Below, one piece after another: positions 26,558 through 38,327 of a stretch of 64,000 bases of DNA. The stretch covers positions 372,001-436,000 of the forward strand of contig CAMPDV010000198.1 in NCBI GenBank assembly GCA_946699065.1. Direction: 5' to 3'. Numbering within the stretch: position 1 is the stretch's first letter; every line of letters starts with the position of its first letter. Origin of the DNA: Loxodes magnus. Lineage: Eukaryota; Ciliophora; Karyorelictea; Loxodida; Loxodidae. The translations under genes and the position numbers were made by a program. The notes beneath the pieces were generated by a model. It had not been told where the DNA came from. It made no database searches and saw only the letters and a program-made list of their open reading frames with translations.

Positions 26558-27412
26558 TCATCCTTTAATTAGATTCAAACAGCTGTGTAAGATATTCCTT
26601 TCTTATATCTGGCTCTGATGGTGTAAATATCTAAATATGATGTGCTTCTTTTTTTACTTTAGTGGGTTAATATATATTTAGTTACTTTCTTTGATTCTTA
26701 CCTTATTATTAAATCCTTTATTCATGTAATTTTTGATACTATAAGGTATAGAAAATCAATTGCTTATACCTATATCAGCCTTACTTTCCTTTACCTTTAT
26801 CAGTTATAGCCTTTTTCTTTAGAAGTTAGAATTATTAGTTACTTCAATCTGAATTATATAGGAATCTGGCACTGCTAAATATACCATAGGAAATAATGCC
26901 TCAGTTGTTAGCTAAGTGATGATACTCTTTGCTCTTATAACTTAACCTTAGTAAATTGCCTTATTCTTCAGAGATCCTTCAAAGTATTTAGAATTTACAA
27001 GTTTTGTAGTAAAAGCTTAGACACTTAAACTGCTACTCTAACCCTACAACCCTTTAATATTTACCATTTTGATATTTAGCTCTGATAGCACAGCTAAATT
27101 TTTAACTTCATTACTACTAACTAGTCAGTTTAAAGAATCTTGATTACAGTTAATATACTAACTAAGCATTGACTCATGCTCCTTTTTAAGAAGATATTTA
27201 TGCCTTTTGATTAATACCTGAGCTTCTGGTTATATCCTAATATATCTTATCGACTGTTAGGCTAAAATATTGATTGTCTAGGGTTTTTGCTAGCAAGTAT
27301 TTTAGGTAGGCTATATTGAAATAGCAACCTTCTGGTATAAATCTATCTAACTTGGGGTTTTAATGCTTGCACCATACTAATAAGTTAAATAGAGCGGGTA
27401 AAGAAAAAGCAT
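26558..27412 (-). CDS. Possible unknown protein, 284 aa
   Basis: A frame from ATG 27412 to TGA 26558-26560 contains a convincing middle (VLSELNIKMVNIKGLQG, ALFPMVYLAVPDSYIIQIEV, IGISNWFSIPYSIKNYM), with modest first-position G enrichment. The N-terminal third also reads plausibly in a second frame, so the start is uncertain. It lies 111 bp upstream of the basic protein gene on the same strand. No family recognised. Confidence 0.38.
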
Positions 27413-27803
27413 CGTACTAGTTATACCGAGCAAAGTAGAGACACTTAAACTTCTTCAATCCCTTTCATAAGTTCTCTTAGACCCCTCTCTCAGCTATTTA
27501 GTTTAGCTTTATTATCAGTCTTACTAAAATCCAGAGTTTGTATATCTGTGGAAAGTTAGAAACACAAGGCTAGAAGAGAAGTCTAATATAAAAAGCAGCT
27601 TTTATCTCTAATGGAGAAAAGCGCAACCTTTGATCTTATTTACTAAATGATTTGCTTAAGCTATACACTCAAAATAAGAGTATCTAAAACTAAGTCAAGG
27701 AACTAAACTGTATAAGTTAGATCAAGTGCTGTGAAGAGTCAGTAAGAGAATACTTAATTGAAAAAGGAAATAAGCAACTTAACCTGAATCTTAGGAAGTG
27801 AGT
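27413..27803. other. Spacer, nothing recognised
   Basis: About 390 bp of A+T-rich sequence between divergent frames. No repeat, RNA gene or clear coding signal was seen. Confidence 0.35.
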
Positions 27804-28316
27804 ATGCGAATAGAATAGGTAGGAGAGAAGGTTAATGAGATTGTATCGTATATCCAATCAATGTATTTCAAAAAATAATCCAATGGAGATCCTATGGACA
27901 TTGAGATGGAGCAAATAGCAGACTAGAAATGGAGAAAATACTAAGATGCTGACTTTGCAAGAGAAAAAGACACTCAGTTGGATAATCCTGAATTTACTTA
28001 AATCAAAAGATAGAAGAAATGAAATTTTGAAATAGGCTGAATTAATTAATTGGACACAATAAGGACAATTTATAGAAGAAAACTCTATAAGGAATTAGAA
28101 CTACATGAAGTAATAACAGAAGCAAACAATACTTAAATAAGAAAATTACTAGAAGTAGCATAAAGTAATACCCTACTAGAAGAATATCAAGAAAATGACC
28201 AAGAAATCTATGAGTATCTTCAAAGGAAGAAGCAAAAATCCAATAAAAACAAATACAATTAAACTTAAAAATGGTTAACCTAATAACAGTAGTGCTACTA
28301 TAATTAACAATAATGA
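27804..28316 (+). CDS. Small coiled-coil protein, 170 aa
   Basis: ATG 27804 to TGA 28314-28316. The frame is strongly acidic/basic and helical: MDIEMEQIADQKWRKYQDA, KLYKELELHEVITEANN and EEYQENDQEIYEYLQRKKQK. First codon positions are G-rich, as in the confident genes. The stop is followed by A+T-rich spacer. The protein looks like a short coiled coil, perhaps a structural or scaffolding subunit; no family is recognised. The standard-code frame on the opposite strand (28042-28323) is a shadow. Confidence 0.58.
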
Positions 28317-29293
28317 TTATCAATAAAACCTAAAAATAATCTCTTTAAATAGTTTTAAAACAAAGCCATTAATGTCATTTACTACTTAACTTTTCATTCG
28401 TTTCAATATTAACCAATTTAATAATTAACAAGCTTTGCTAGTTAACTAGAAGTCTAAACTAACTCTCTTATTTAACTGAATATAATGAAGGTCTGTAGTA
28501 TAAAGTATAAAATACCCTTACTATCTTTTTAGCCTCTGCTATTAATATAAAATAGGGAATTAGAATTTCCTTTGCTAAGCTATTTTAATCCTCTCTACTA
28601 TCTGAAGCTGATTTTCAGTATTTTCAAATTTTAAGCTATTCAAGCTAGTTAATCGAAAAGCTATTTTAAGAGTATTACTACTTTCACTTACCTGCTTAGT
28701 ATTTAGCATTAAAGAGGTTGTATAATCAAAGCCGAGTTAATGAAAGAGTAAGATAGAGAGACCAGAAGAAACTAGAGTTATGTAGTTTTTACTAAGTGAG
28801 CAGGTTTTAAAGTGTAAGCTTAAACATAAATCAGGGGTATTAGTAACTATAATACCAGAACTTTGAGTGATTCTCTACTTTATCATCTTGATAAACCTTT
28901 TAATAATACTAAGCTCTATATTAAGGAAGTATAGTAAGCTTAAATATGGCTTATAAGGATAATAAGGATATAGTACTCTATCAAAATATACTATAGTAAT
29001 ATCTAAGAAATCCTTAGGCTATATTCACATGCATTAGACAATACTAAAAGACTCTCTTGTACAAATAACAAGCTAACTATTTATTCCTTATATATCTTGC
29101 TATTAGTAGTACTATTAAAAAAAGAGCTAGAAGAAGGGCTATCAATTTAAATAAAGTCTAGTTTGTAAAAGGAAGGAAAGGGAAGATACAATCTTATTCT
29201 ATAATGGGCTTACAATAAGACATACTTTGCCTGCTGGAAGTATAATAGTATGTCATTTGTTATTCAATTATTATTTGCAGTTTATTATTAAAA
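28317..29293. other. Spacer upstream of Cache/VWA paralogue C
   Basis: Nearly 1 kb, A+T-rich with frequent CTA/TAG words and no recognisable coding signal, repeat or RNA. It presumably contains the paralogue C promoter close to 29290. Confidence 0.45.
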
Positions 29294-32203
29294 ATGAAAG
29301 TAGAGATTAAACTTACTTGTGGAGTTCTAATTCCTTTTATTGTTCTCCTTATTTTGAGCATTCAGTACTAAACATTCGTAGCAATTGAAGATAATTATTA
29401 GGATTTTAAAGATTCAGCTAAAGAAGTGAGCTATAACTTAAGAAAGATAATATAATCAGAGTCCTAAATATAAAGCAATAGTATTTCTATCAGTATGTAA
29501 AATCCTGTTCAGTTCCTGTTCTACATCTAATAGCTCTATCAGATATTCTCTCATGCCTAAATCAAACCTAACTCTTCTTTTTAAGGATATATTGACTGTG
29601 CTTTTGAACATAATTATTCAGAATATGACTTAAATCTTGAATTTTGGTACATGGATAACAGAAAAAATTGTAGTTTAATTGATCAAAAAGAGAAGTAAAT
29701 AATAAGGGTTCGAGACTATATAGATGTATTGATAAGACCTGCTTTTGACATTGCTTGAGATTCAGTTTATACAGGTCATAATTATAGTGGTATCTACATT
29801 TAATACCCATTGTATTATCTTTGATTTGTCTAAAATAAAACATGAAGTTACGATGTTGGACCTTTGCCTCTTTGTAATTCAACAACTAACTATGAAGTGC
29901 GATGTAGGAGATGATTCTTATAAGGGTAATAATATATAAATGGTTCTGCTTATATGAGAGATGACTATTTTTATCAAAGTAAGGAAACGCAAGAAGAGAA
30001 TATTACTTATGAATGAGCTTTAGGCCATTGCTTACCTCATTTTATAGAGGGAACATTTATGGCAGCTTCTTGCGTTGATTTCTAGTTGTCCGATATAAAA
30101 AACTTTTCTTAAGTTTTATAGATTGAAAGCATTAGTTTTTGACTTGTGAGGAATAATGGATTTGTCATTTATCATGAGAATTAAGATCCACATATAAACT
30201 ATAGCTACAGCTTAGATTACTATGAATATGGATAGGAAGATTCGGAAGAAAAGAGAGATTTTAATGAATCGGTAGAGAGTGTTTTTAACTCTTCGAATAA
30301 GACAGGAGAGGTATATTACTCCAAATATGGGAAATCTTACTATCTGTACATCTTACCTGTGAATATACACACTTTAGCTAATAACTCTACATATAAAGAG
30401 GCTTGATACATTCTTGGATTTTCTGAAGCTGAAGACATCCTATTAAAGGGCTATGATAGCGTTAGCAATTACGTGCTCACTTCTACTCTCATCGAAAGTC
30501 TTTACTCTTTTATTGTAGTAATAGCTATTATCCTTATAAGCATAACAGTTACTAGAAAATTAGTCAAAAGCTTAACTCAGCCAATATCACACTTGGCTTA
30601 AACATTACACTATGTTATGGAGGAAAACTATGAAATTAATTTAGATCTGCCTTAGAATGTGAAGAGCAAGGATTTAACAGCTCTATATAAAGCCTTTAAT
30701 AAGCTAATCAAAATAATAAAGTTCACTAGCAATGAATTTTTTAAGGGGGATGTCAATATCTAGCTACTTAAGTTCGCAGATGCCAAAGAGTTATACCTTG
30801 AACTTAATAACTTAAGCAACGCAAGGTTTTGCAACTAGAACATGGGAGAAATCTACCTTCACTTTAAGAACTTCAATTCAGCTTTATTTTGCTTCAAGGA
30901 GTTCTTATAGAATCTAAATACACTGAAAAGCATAAAATCGCAATCTCTTATTTATGTTAGAAAGTCAGAGTATATTTCAAAAAAGTCTAGAGGATTGAGC
31001 TTCACTTAGCTTTAGAAATCCGTGGCTAACAAATAAGTCTCAGATGAAGATTTGGAAAACTAGTTCTGAAATGTATTTCTGCTGTAGAATTAAACTCTAA
31101 TCCAAAGCTACATCCATTGTAGTAAATCATTTCAGATCCAGTACTAATCCTACCAAATAATAGATGGACTTAAAGAGCTTATTCACGTTTTCAGAAAATA
31201 AAAGAACTAACTATGACTGACAAAGTGCTAAATAGACTTAATACTGTTTCTCAACTTAACCAAGTAGAATTAGTAAGAAATGATGAATCTGAGTAAGATA
31301 AAGAATAAGATATAGAAGTATTGGAAGAAAGAAGAGCTTTCGTACAGCATTTTAAATTAGTACTTTTACATGGTTAAAGGAATCATCCTCAAGAATAAAA
31401 AATACTACAATAAAGCTACGCTAATGTTTACTAAATCACTATAAGTAGGAGTAATCTTTGATATGCATATGAGAAAGGCAGCTATATCTAACATAAGGGA
31501 TATCTTCCAATCTTAAGGTTTCAGCTTGAAGGAACTGAATAAGATTTTTAAGGAAATAAATCTAAAGAGAAACGTAATGTTTCTGATTGATACCACTAGA
31601 CATATATAGAAATAGTAGTTTGAAAGTACTTTATCTCAGTTTGAAAATTTTATTAACAACTTCTTAAACGAGCAAGACTAAATAGGAACTATCATCTATA
31701 ATAAGTCAGTTGTAGAACTATTTTCCTTGCAGAAAATTGTACATAATTTGCAGTTTCTTAGAAGAGAATTTTTGAGAATTAAACAGAATGATAAAATTAA
31801 GAAGGCTAAGGTGCTTTCAGCGTTATTAAAAGCAATTGAAGAAATTTAGTAAGTTAGTCAAAAGAGGGAAAATTGAATTATCATACTTTTTTAAGGATCA
31901 ATGAGTTAGAAGGATATCCAAGTATGATAAAGCTAAAGGAAAATTTTGGATCAAGCTAAGTCACTTCCTTCTATACAAGTTATCTTTATATCTGAAACGA
32001 GAAACTTCGATAGATTCAAATAATTAACAGCCAATCTCTTCCATCAAGTCTATTTTGTGCAAATTTCTCACATTAAAGAAATATTCCAAAACGAGCTTTT
32101 AAGCTACTTTGAAAAAGAGCTCATTTTTGGTATAGAAGAACTGATTATGGATTCCTCTAAATCAAATCAATTTTTAGCAAGGTTTTGTTATCCTAAAATT
32201 TGA
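29294..32203 (+). CDS. Transmembrane Cache/HAMP-like/VWA receptor-like protein, paralogue C, 969 aa
   Basis: ATG 29294 to TGA 32201-32203 in one frame. Signal-anchor helix at residues 9-26 (GVLIPFIVLLILSIQ), then an extracellular dCache-like region with YEVRCRRWFLQGQQY and AYMRDDYF. The second membrane helix lies at about 400-420 (YSFIVVIAIILISITV), followed by a HAMP-like linker starting LTQPISHL. The block SKDLTALYKAFNKLIK and TPR-like helices (YLHFKNFNSALFCFKEFL) come next. A VWA-like domain begins near 756 with RNVMFLIDTTRHIQK; the MIDAS-like site is D-T-T-R-H, so canonical metal binding is unlikely. Internal Trp such as FDIAWDSVY use TGA. It shares all parts with the genes at 13342 and 17549 but lies on the other strand 9 kb away, so the family spread by duplication with inversion or was inherited so. 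Ligand and partner unknown. Confidence 0.74.
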
Positions 32204-32890
32204 TCTTAAGTTAGATTATAGCTACTACTTATTTTAATTAAGCTATTATATTAATATAGATCAATATTAGTCTTTAAGTTCCTTTGGTGCTAAGAACGAC
32301 TCTTTATCACTGTATTATACTAAAGTAGCTCAAGAGTTGTTACTAATATACTTTAGTCTAACTCTGTTATATAGCACCAATACATTTATTTCACTCACTA
32401 ATCATTGTCGCTACTTACTCTTTTGCTTACTATCTCTGCATAAAGCCTTAGTCAGTACTTAATATATTTACCATGCAAATATAATGTCATATAGAGGCTA
32501 TTAACCTGCTTTATTTGAACCTTTTCTATACCAAATCTGCTTGAGTTACTATAAAACTGTTCTTATCCTCTCTCTTTTTTTATATTACATACTAGTATCT
32601 AGGATAATATAAATGCTCGTTTCAATTAGAAAAATTAATTAAATAAGCGAATATAGTTTGTAGAGTATAAGTAAGAAGTATAAGGGTATGATTCTGAAGA
32701 TAGCAACAAGCTTTGATTATTTATTGGGCTTATTTAAACTCGTTTTTATAAAGCTTTAATAAGGTAATTAAAATGTAAATGGAGATAGTTACTAGATAAG
32801 GATAGAAGCTAACTTTAGTAGTTAGCTTCTTATTTTCTTTATTGAATCTTCTTTGACTTGATCTAGAAAATTGGCGTTGAACTAGTTATG
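32204..32890. other. Spacer between convergent genes
   Basis: About 690 bp between the stop of paralogue C and the TGA of the minus-strand gene at 32891. It contains the perfect hairpin listed separately. A minus-strand frame continues from the next gene into this region if its TGA at 32891 is Trp, so its lower part might be coding. Confidence 0.35.
32804..32830. terminator. Perfect 10-bp inverted repeat with 7-nt loop
   Basis: AGAAGCTAAC (32804-32813), loop TTTAGTA, then GTTAGCTTCT (32821-32830) followed by TTATTTTCTTT. It sits between two convergent 3' ends. In bacteria this would be a classic terminator; in a ciliate a transcript 3'-end or structural role is only a guess. Confidence 0.3.
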
Positions 32891-33697
32891 TCAATTTCTT
32901 TTAATCTTGAGATACTTTGATCCATAATCTGATATTATGCAGTCAATTCTTTTGAGTTGGATGATTAAGTTTAATATCTAAATAATCGAATTGTAATGCT
33001 ATTATATGCAAAAGGAATATAGAACTTACCTACTCTTTCCATCTAGATTTGCTAATTTAAATAACCAAAAGCTTATAACTTTATCCAGCTTAATTAAAAG
33101 CTCTATTTATCCTTTTTTTCAACAATATCTTAGTCTTTCAACTTATTAAGCTATACAATTTTAAAGCTTCTTATTTATACTTCTATCCAAAGGGACAAAT
33201 TTCCCTTTTTTCTATTCTCTTAATATATCCGCTCTATAAATTTGGCGTTTTAAGCGTATCCTTACTTAAGAATTTAGAGATTGTACTTAAACTAAAATTT
33301 TATCTTCTAGCTTAGCAATAGCTAAAGATATAGCTCTTGATTTAGTATTAGCAAAAGAAGGGTAAGTTTAGTATCTAAATAAGTCAGAATTTCTTATTTC
33401 TACCTTTACTTCTATTTTACCCTTATTACTAAGTATTGTATTAAGGCTTTCAAATGTGTAATTAAAAGTTACCTCCATATTTTCCTTCCCACCTTGCTTA
33501 AATACCTCGAGCCTTATTAATCTTAAATTTTTAATTGCTAGAGTTAGTTTTATAATATGCTACTAAGCCTATTTTAAGTTTACGAGTTAGACTAGGTTTA
33601 AGCTATTTAATCTAGTTTGGCACTTAATAACTTAAGGATATTTGTAGGTAGTAAGCTTAAAAGTGAAAAGCTTATCTAACTATCTTTTATTATTCAT
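32891..33697 (-). CDS. Possible unknown protein, 268 aa
   Basis: ATG 33697 leads through a continuous frame with good protein texture: LAIKNLRLIRLEVFKQGGK, MEVTFNYTFESLNTIL, KIEVKVEIRNSDLF and ISLAIAKLEDKILVQVQS. First-position G is about 19 percent against 13 at the second. The first reasonable TGA stop is 32891-32893, after SDYGSKYLKIKRN; if that TGA is Trp the frame continues about 160 codons into poorer sequence. No domain recognised, though the leucine spacing faintly recalls LRR-like proteins. It ends 280 bp upstream of the ALDH-fold gene's stop on the same strand. Confidence 0.42.
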
Positions 33698-33977
33698 GCT
33701 TAACTCTTCCCCTTGAGTTGATCCAATCTAATCACCCATAAACATCCAACTACACCTTTCTCTTCTAACCATACCTTTAGCTTATGACTGCTTACTTATA
33801 CCCTTTCGAAACTTTAAGATATCCCCTTAGCTTTAGTTATCTAATTGTGATAAATATAAGGTATCGATTAAGTTAGCAGAGTAGACTTATTGTAGCTTAT
33901 ACTGAGGAGATATAATAGAAGGGTAGTTAGTTTAAATAAAGAAGGTAAACTAAAAGTTTATAAATGAAGTTATAATA

Positions 33978-35363
33978 TCATTTTAGCTTAAAATTGAGTG
34001 ATTTTACTTGAGTAACATTATTAAATCCTAAAGGACTCATAAAAACTCCTTTTCCTGAAGTTTTTCTTCCTACATAAGGCAGTTTAGAATTTACACTCGC
34101 ACATTTATTAACTAGCACTTTACCTACATTTAGCTAAGAAGCTATCTTCTTCAGCTGCTCTTAATCTTTGCTTCCAGTGAATAAAGTACAATTAAGTCCA
34201 TACATAGTAAGGTTCATTTTGGAAATTGCATCTTATGTGCTTCTTACCTTATATACCAAAAGTATAGGTCCTCGAGTGTTATACAGATATAGTTCTGATT
34301 CATTTTTAACATCCTATATCAAAGTGGGCTAGAAAAAAAGGCCTTTTCCGCTTTGATCTGATTAAACATTTCCTCCCTTAATCAAATGACCCCCATTTTA
34401 TATGCTTTCAAATACAAGTTGTTCTAGCTTCTATGTATCTGACTGTTTGGTTAGAGGACCTAGAGTTGTATTATACTTCAAAGGATCTCCTGGCTGGAAT
34501 TTTTGCATTTATTATACCAATAATACAATAAGCTTGTCAAATACCTTCTCATGGATGTATAGTCTTTGAAGGGAAAAATCATTTTAGCCTGAGTTAAGAA
34601 AAGCAGCATCTGTTATAGTTTGAGCAGATTACTCTAAATCTGCGTCTTCCATAACAAATCCTGCATCTTTTCCTGCTAATTAAAGGGATACTTAGTTAAA
34701 GGTTTGTGAGGCTACGTCTTTGTAAATTTCGTAGCCTACCTTGTAAGAGCCATTCACTGAAACATGATCCACTTTGGGATAAAATTAACTCAAATCTTGC
34801 TTTTTTAAGAAAAAATGCTAAACTAAACCCTCTGGCGATCCAACACTAGCGAAGGCTTTTTCAATAGTATTGCCAGTTAAGGGTGTAAAGGTTGAGTGTT
34901 TCAACAGTAAAGAATTACCAGCAAGGAGTGGAGTGAATAGCATACTTCCTGCAGAATGTAGAGGGTTATTACAACTTGCACAGTGAAGGATGACACCATA
35001 AGGTAGTTTTTAAACCTCTTTGAAATAACTTTCTGAACTTTCTATTATTTCTGAGTTAAGAACTCCTACTTAGCTGCATATTTCCTTCATATTAGATACG
35101 AAGAGATCAACTTCTTAAATGCTTTGCTTAATTGGCTTTCCAGTTTACTAGGTAATTTCATATGCAACTGCTTTTTAGTTAGTCTGAAACCAATCAGCTA
35201 CTTTCTAACAAACTTCTACTCTTTCTTCAACAGGCTTTTTAGCTCATTGCACTTAAGCTCTTCTACTTCTTTCAATAAGCCTATCAGGATCCTAGCAGAA
35301 ATTAACATTAGCAATAATTTACTTGGTATAAGGGTTTTCAACAGCTTATGCTATTGCTTTCAT
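33978..35363 (-). CDS. Aldehyde dehydrogenase-fold protein without catalytic Cys and Glu (probable pseudoenzyme), 461 aa
   Basis: ATG 35363 to TGA 33978, 462 codons. The ALDH fold is clear throughout: NPYTKQIIANVNFC at the N-terminus, PYGVILHCASCNNPLHSAG (usual PxGVxxxIxPWNxPL), LLAGNSLLLKHSTFTPL with the cofactor-site Lys, VNGSYKVG, and YGLNCTLFTGSKDQ and SGKGVFMSPLG near the end. In active enzymes LELGGK supplies the general base and GQxC the nucleophile. Here they read VSLQLAGKDAGF (Glu to Gln, codon TAA) and LNSGQNDFSLQRLYIHE (Cys to Asp, codon GAT). The EEIFGP motif is also altered (LYNTRGP). The frame is intact, so a conserved non-catalytic, perhaps binding or structural, role is more likely than a pseudogene. 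Closest ALDH subfamily not determined. Confidence 0.88.
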
Positions 35364-35713
35364 TATGATGAGTTTAGTAAAATTAAAACTAAAGAAGAGC
35401 TAATTAAAACCAATTTCTACTACCTGTATCAAATTAAATCTCTTTGGTTCTTAAAAATAGCTACTAATATATCAATTGATATGATCTTGAAATGCCTTAT
35501 GAACCATATTAAGATCCTTAACTGGTAAACGTTTTATCCTAGTGTGGGCTACTCTAAGTGGCTTATTATGTTTTCACACCTTTAATTTAGATGCTTTAGT
35601 TGTCTGCTTTTGCTTCGCTTTTTTAAAGCTTTCTTTAATATGCTACTAACGCTTCTTTGAAGCTTTTAGTTTAATAATTTAACCACTAATTTTTGTTCAT
35701 GCTAAGGATCAAA
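35364..35713. other. Spacer upstream of the ALDH-fold gene
   Basis: About 350 bp between divergent starts. A+T-rich, no repeats or motifs recognised. The standard-code frame at 35124-35528 overlapping its left end is antisense to the ALDH-fold gene. Confidence 0.4.
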
Positions 35714-36517
35714 ATGAATTAGCTATAGAAAAGCAGACAAAACTAAATCTGAAGTTCAGAGTATTAAGTCAAGCATTAGCAAGCGACTAAGCTCTAATCA
35801 AGCTCCATATAGCATTAACCCAGATACTACCTTAATAGCTCATTACCATTAAGAGAAGATTACATAATAAATCATATTTTCATCCAGCTTTTCCACTAAT
35901 AATCTGCTAGGTATTTTAAAGTATGTTATAGATATCCAATATGTAATAGCTCTAATCAATTCAGCTATCTTTCTATAATATCTTATGACTAACAATCTAG
36001 TTAAAAGAAGCATTAATAATGAACCTGATATAGTATTAAATATATAACAGTGAGATACTTACATCGGTGTAACTTAACTGATATTATAGATCTGAATATA
36101 GTTATTAGAGTAATACTAAAGATTGGCGTTATTAAAATACTATATCTAATTACTTCCTTTATTTACCTAACACTTTATATATTAAGATACTACAAGCTAG
36201 ATTATTGTAATACGGGATATTTAACTAGCTACTTCTGCATCCTTATGAAAGATAATAAAAAATTAGTAAATTTAAAGATGAAGTAGCAGCTTTATTTCTG
36301 AAGCTATAATCTTAGTGGGAAAGCTAACTTTATTGCTTTTAAAATTGGAGATTATTATAATAGATATCTATCATTTGGATCTTATCTAGAGGATTATAGT
36401 ACTAAACTTGCTAATCTATGATGAGTAATAGTAATTATGAAGAGCATCTTAAATGAATTGAGGGGTTCTCTAGAGAGTCAAAGTCTTTTTATATCTATAA
36501 GAAAGATTTTCCTCTGA
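35714..36517 (+). CDS. Possible unknown protein, 267 aa
   Basis: Frame from ATG 35714 to TGA 36515-36517. The first 70 residues are Gln/Ser-rich, followed by a hydrophobic stretch (IVIRVILKIGVIKILYLITS) that could be a membrane helix, and a protein-like end (ANFIAFKIGDYYNRYLSFG, ILNELRGSLESQSLF). No domain recognised and codon-position signal not assessed in full. Chance open frame remains possible. Confidence 0.3.
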
Positions 36518-36957
36518 AGAACTTAGTTAAGATTCACTGGACATTAAGGTAATTTTATCTCCATATAACACAATAACTACAAGTGCTGCCTTAATAAGAT
36601 AAGAAAGTTCAATATATAGATTTTAATAAGTAAATACAGGAATGCTTTACCTTAAGTTGTGACTTGATAAAAATTTAAAAGTTTAGCTATCAAGATATTT
36701 TGATAATTAAGTCCAAAGCATTTAGGCCTATTTCCATATAGTTCATCTTTAGTCTATATTCAATTAAACTGACTGCATATGTATTGAAAATATATAAGTC
36801 TAGATATTGTTTTAAATATGCAAGATTTACTTAAAAATACTAGTTCTAGGAGAAAGAAAATAAATATCTATAAAAATCTAGAGAAAGTAGAATTTTAGCT
36901 TTCTATTGAACCTTATTTTATATGGAGGGAGTTTAGCCTTAATGAAAGCTGTTTATT

Positions 36958-37899
36958 TCAGTGATATTCAGAATGTTTTACATTTCATATTTCTAGAGCA
37001 GATTTTTTATTTGCTTAGCGAAATTCAATAAACTTATCTGAAGTTTCAAGCTTTCGTTCCTATTTTAAAGCTTTAAAAATTTATATTGTTATCAGAAGCC
37101 AGAAAGTTGCTTTACTCTTATATTTTGAAAGACTAATTGGATATATTTTAAGCTCTGATGTTATTAGAATCCTTTTTAGTAAGAATTTCATTGTATTTTG
37201 AAGGAAAATTTTTGTTTCTAACTTACTTACCCTTCAAAGATAGCAATTTAAGTTCAGGTTGTTTTCAAAGTCTATTCCCACTTCTTTTAACTGATATATA
37301 GACTTTCCTATGAGTTATTTATTAAGCTTTAGAACCTAATAAAGCTCCTTTATTCTTACCAAAGATCTAATTCCATTTATCCTTAAATTACTAGCAAGAT
37401 CATGGCTATTTTCTTTAGTTGCTTAGATCGATTTTGATACTATCTCTATATAAACTTAGCTTGATAAGTATATAAGTCAAACCTACCTCTTTCCCTATTT
37501 TAATAGCAAAGTAAAGCTATTAAGTCTTTTTAATAATCCCTTTAGAAGTATTTCCAAAGCTCCTTTCAAACTCAAAATATTGTAATTAGGCTTATGATTG
37601 AATCAGTTCGGAATAACAAAAAGAGAATGGATCAAGCAAGTAAATAGATAAGCTCACTTAGCAGTATTTTGTTAGCTAGTTAAAGGATTAAAATAACCCA
37701 AATGGGTTCTACTTGATTATCTCTAGAATGCGTTTAAATCTCTATTTAGCTCTTTAGCATTAAGCCTATATACTCTATTACCTTGCTTTTGCTTCTATTT
37801 TTATAATTTAAGCTACAAGGAAAAGAAGAGCTAGCACTTGCAAAAATTTTATCAACTAAGACTTTATTTATTTAACCAAATTAAAAGGGTTAAAATCAT
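36958..37899 (-). CDS. Possible unknown protein, about 313 aa
   Basis: Frame from ATG 37899 to TGA 36958-36960, or to the earlier TGA 36985-36987. Protein-like stretches include SLKGALEILLKGLLKRL, QLKEVGIDFENNLNLN and RKLETSDKFIEFRQANKK. First-position G enrichment is slight. No family recognised. Neighbouring frames on both strands are equally unassigned, so evidence is compositional only. Confidence 0.3.
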
Positions 37900-38327
37900 A
37901 AAAGCTTAAAGATTAGCCTTTAACTAATTATGACAGAGCTAGATTAGGGAACTGGGTTCATTTATACTTTAGAAAGATAACAAAAGTAAAGAATAGGAGG
38001 TGCTAGAACTAAACTCAAATGATTAGAAGTAAACTAGCATAAATATCGGGCTAAGAAAATTAACTAACTAATTACTATTTAAAGAGCTAGTCCCTTTAGT
38101 TAATTTTAGGCTGATTCAATAGATTCAATCAGGATTGAAAGTTTGAAAAGAAACTAGGGAGCTATAAAAATATTGCTTTTCAAAATTAGAAAAAGATTTA
38201 GTGTAAAGTTTTCCTAGTTTAATGGTGTAAAATTGAAGAGTTAATAAGGAGTTGCAAGTTATGTAATTAGCAGTAAAAATAAAGCAAGAATATGCAAATT
38301 TAGTTGATAGTAAATTTATCGAGCTTT

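Noticed and set aside
28042..28323. Minus-strand hydrophobic 93-residue frame
   Set aside because: Antisense to the coiled-coil gene at 27804-28316, whose acidic/basic composition and stop fit better.
31200..31380. Alternative frame in paralogue C that reads MTDKVLNRLNTVSQLN
   Set aside because: Looks protein-like, but the frame continuous with the Cache and VWA parts runs through this stretch without a break; a reminder that chance frames can look convincing in this code.
35124..35528. Plus-strand 134-residue frame
   Set aside because: Antisense to the N-terminal half of the ALDH-fold gene, which is clearly the real product.
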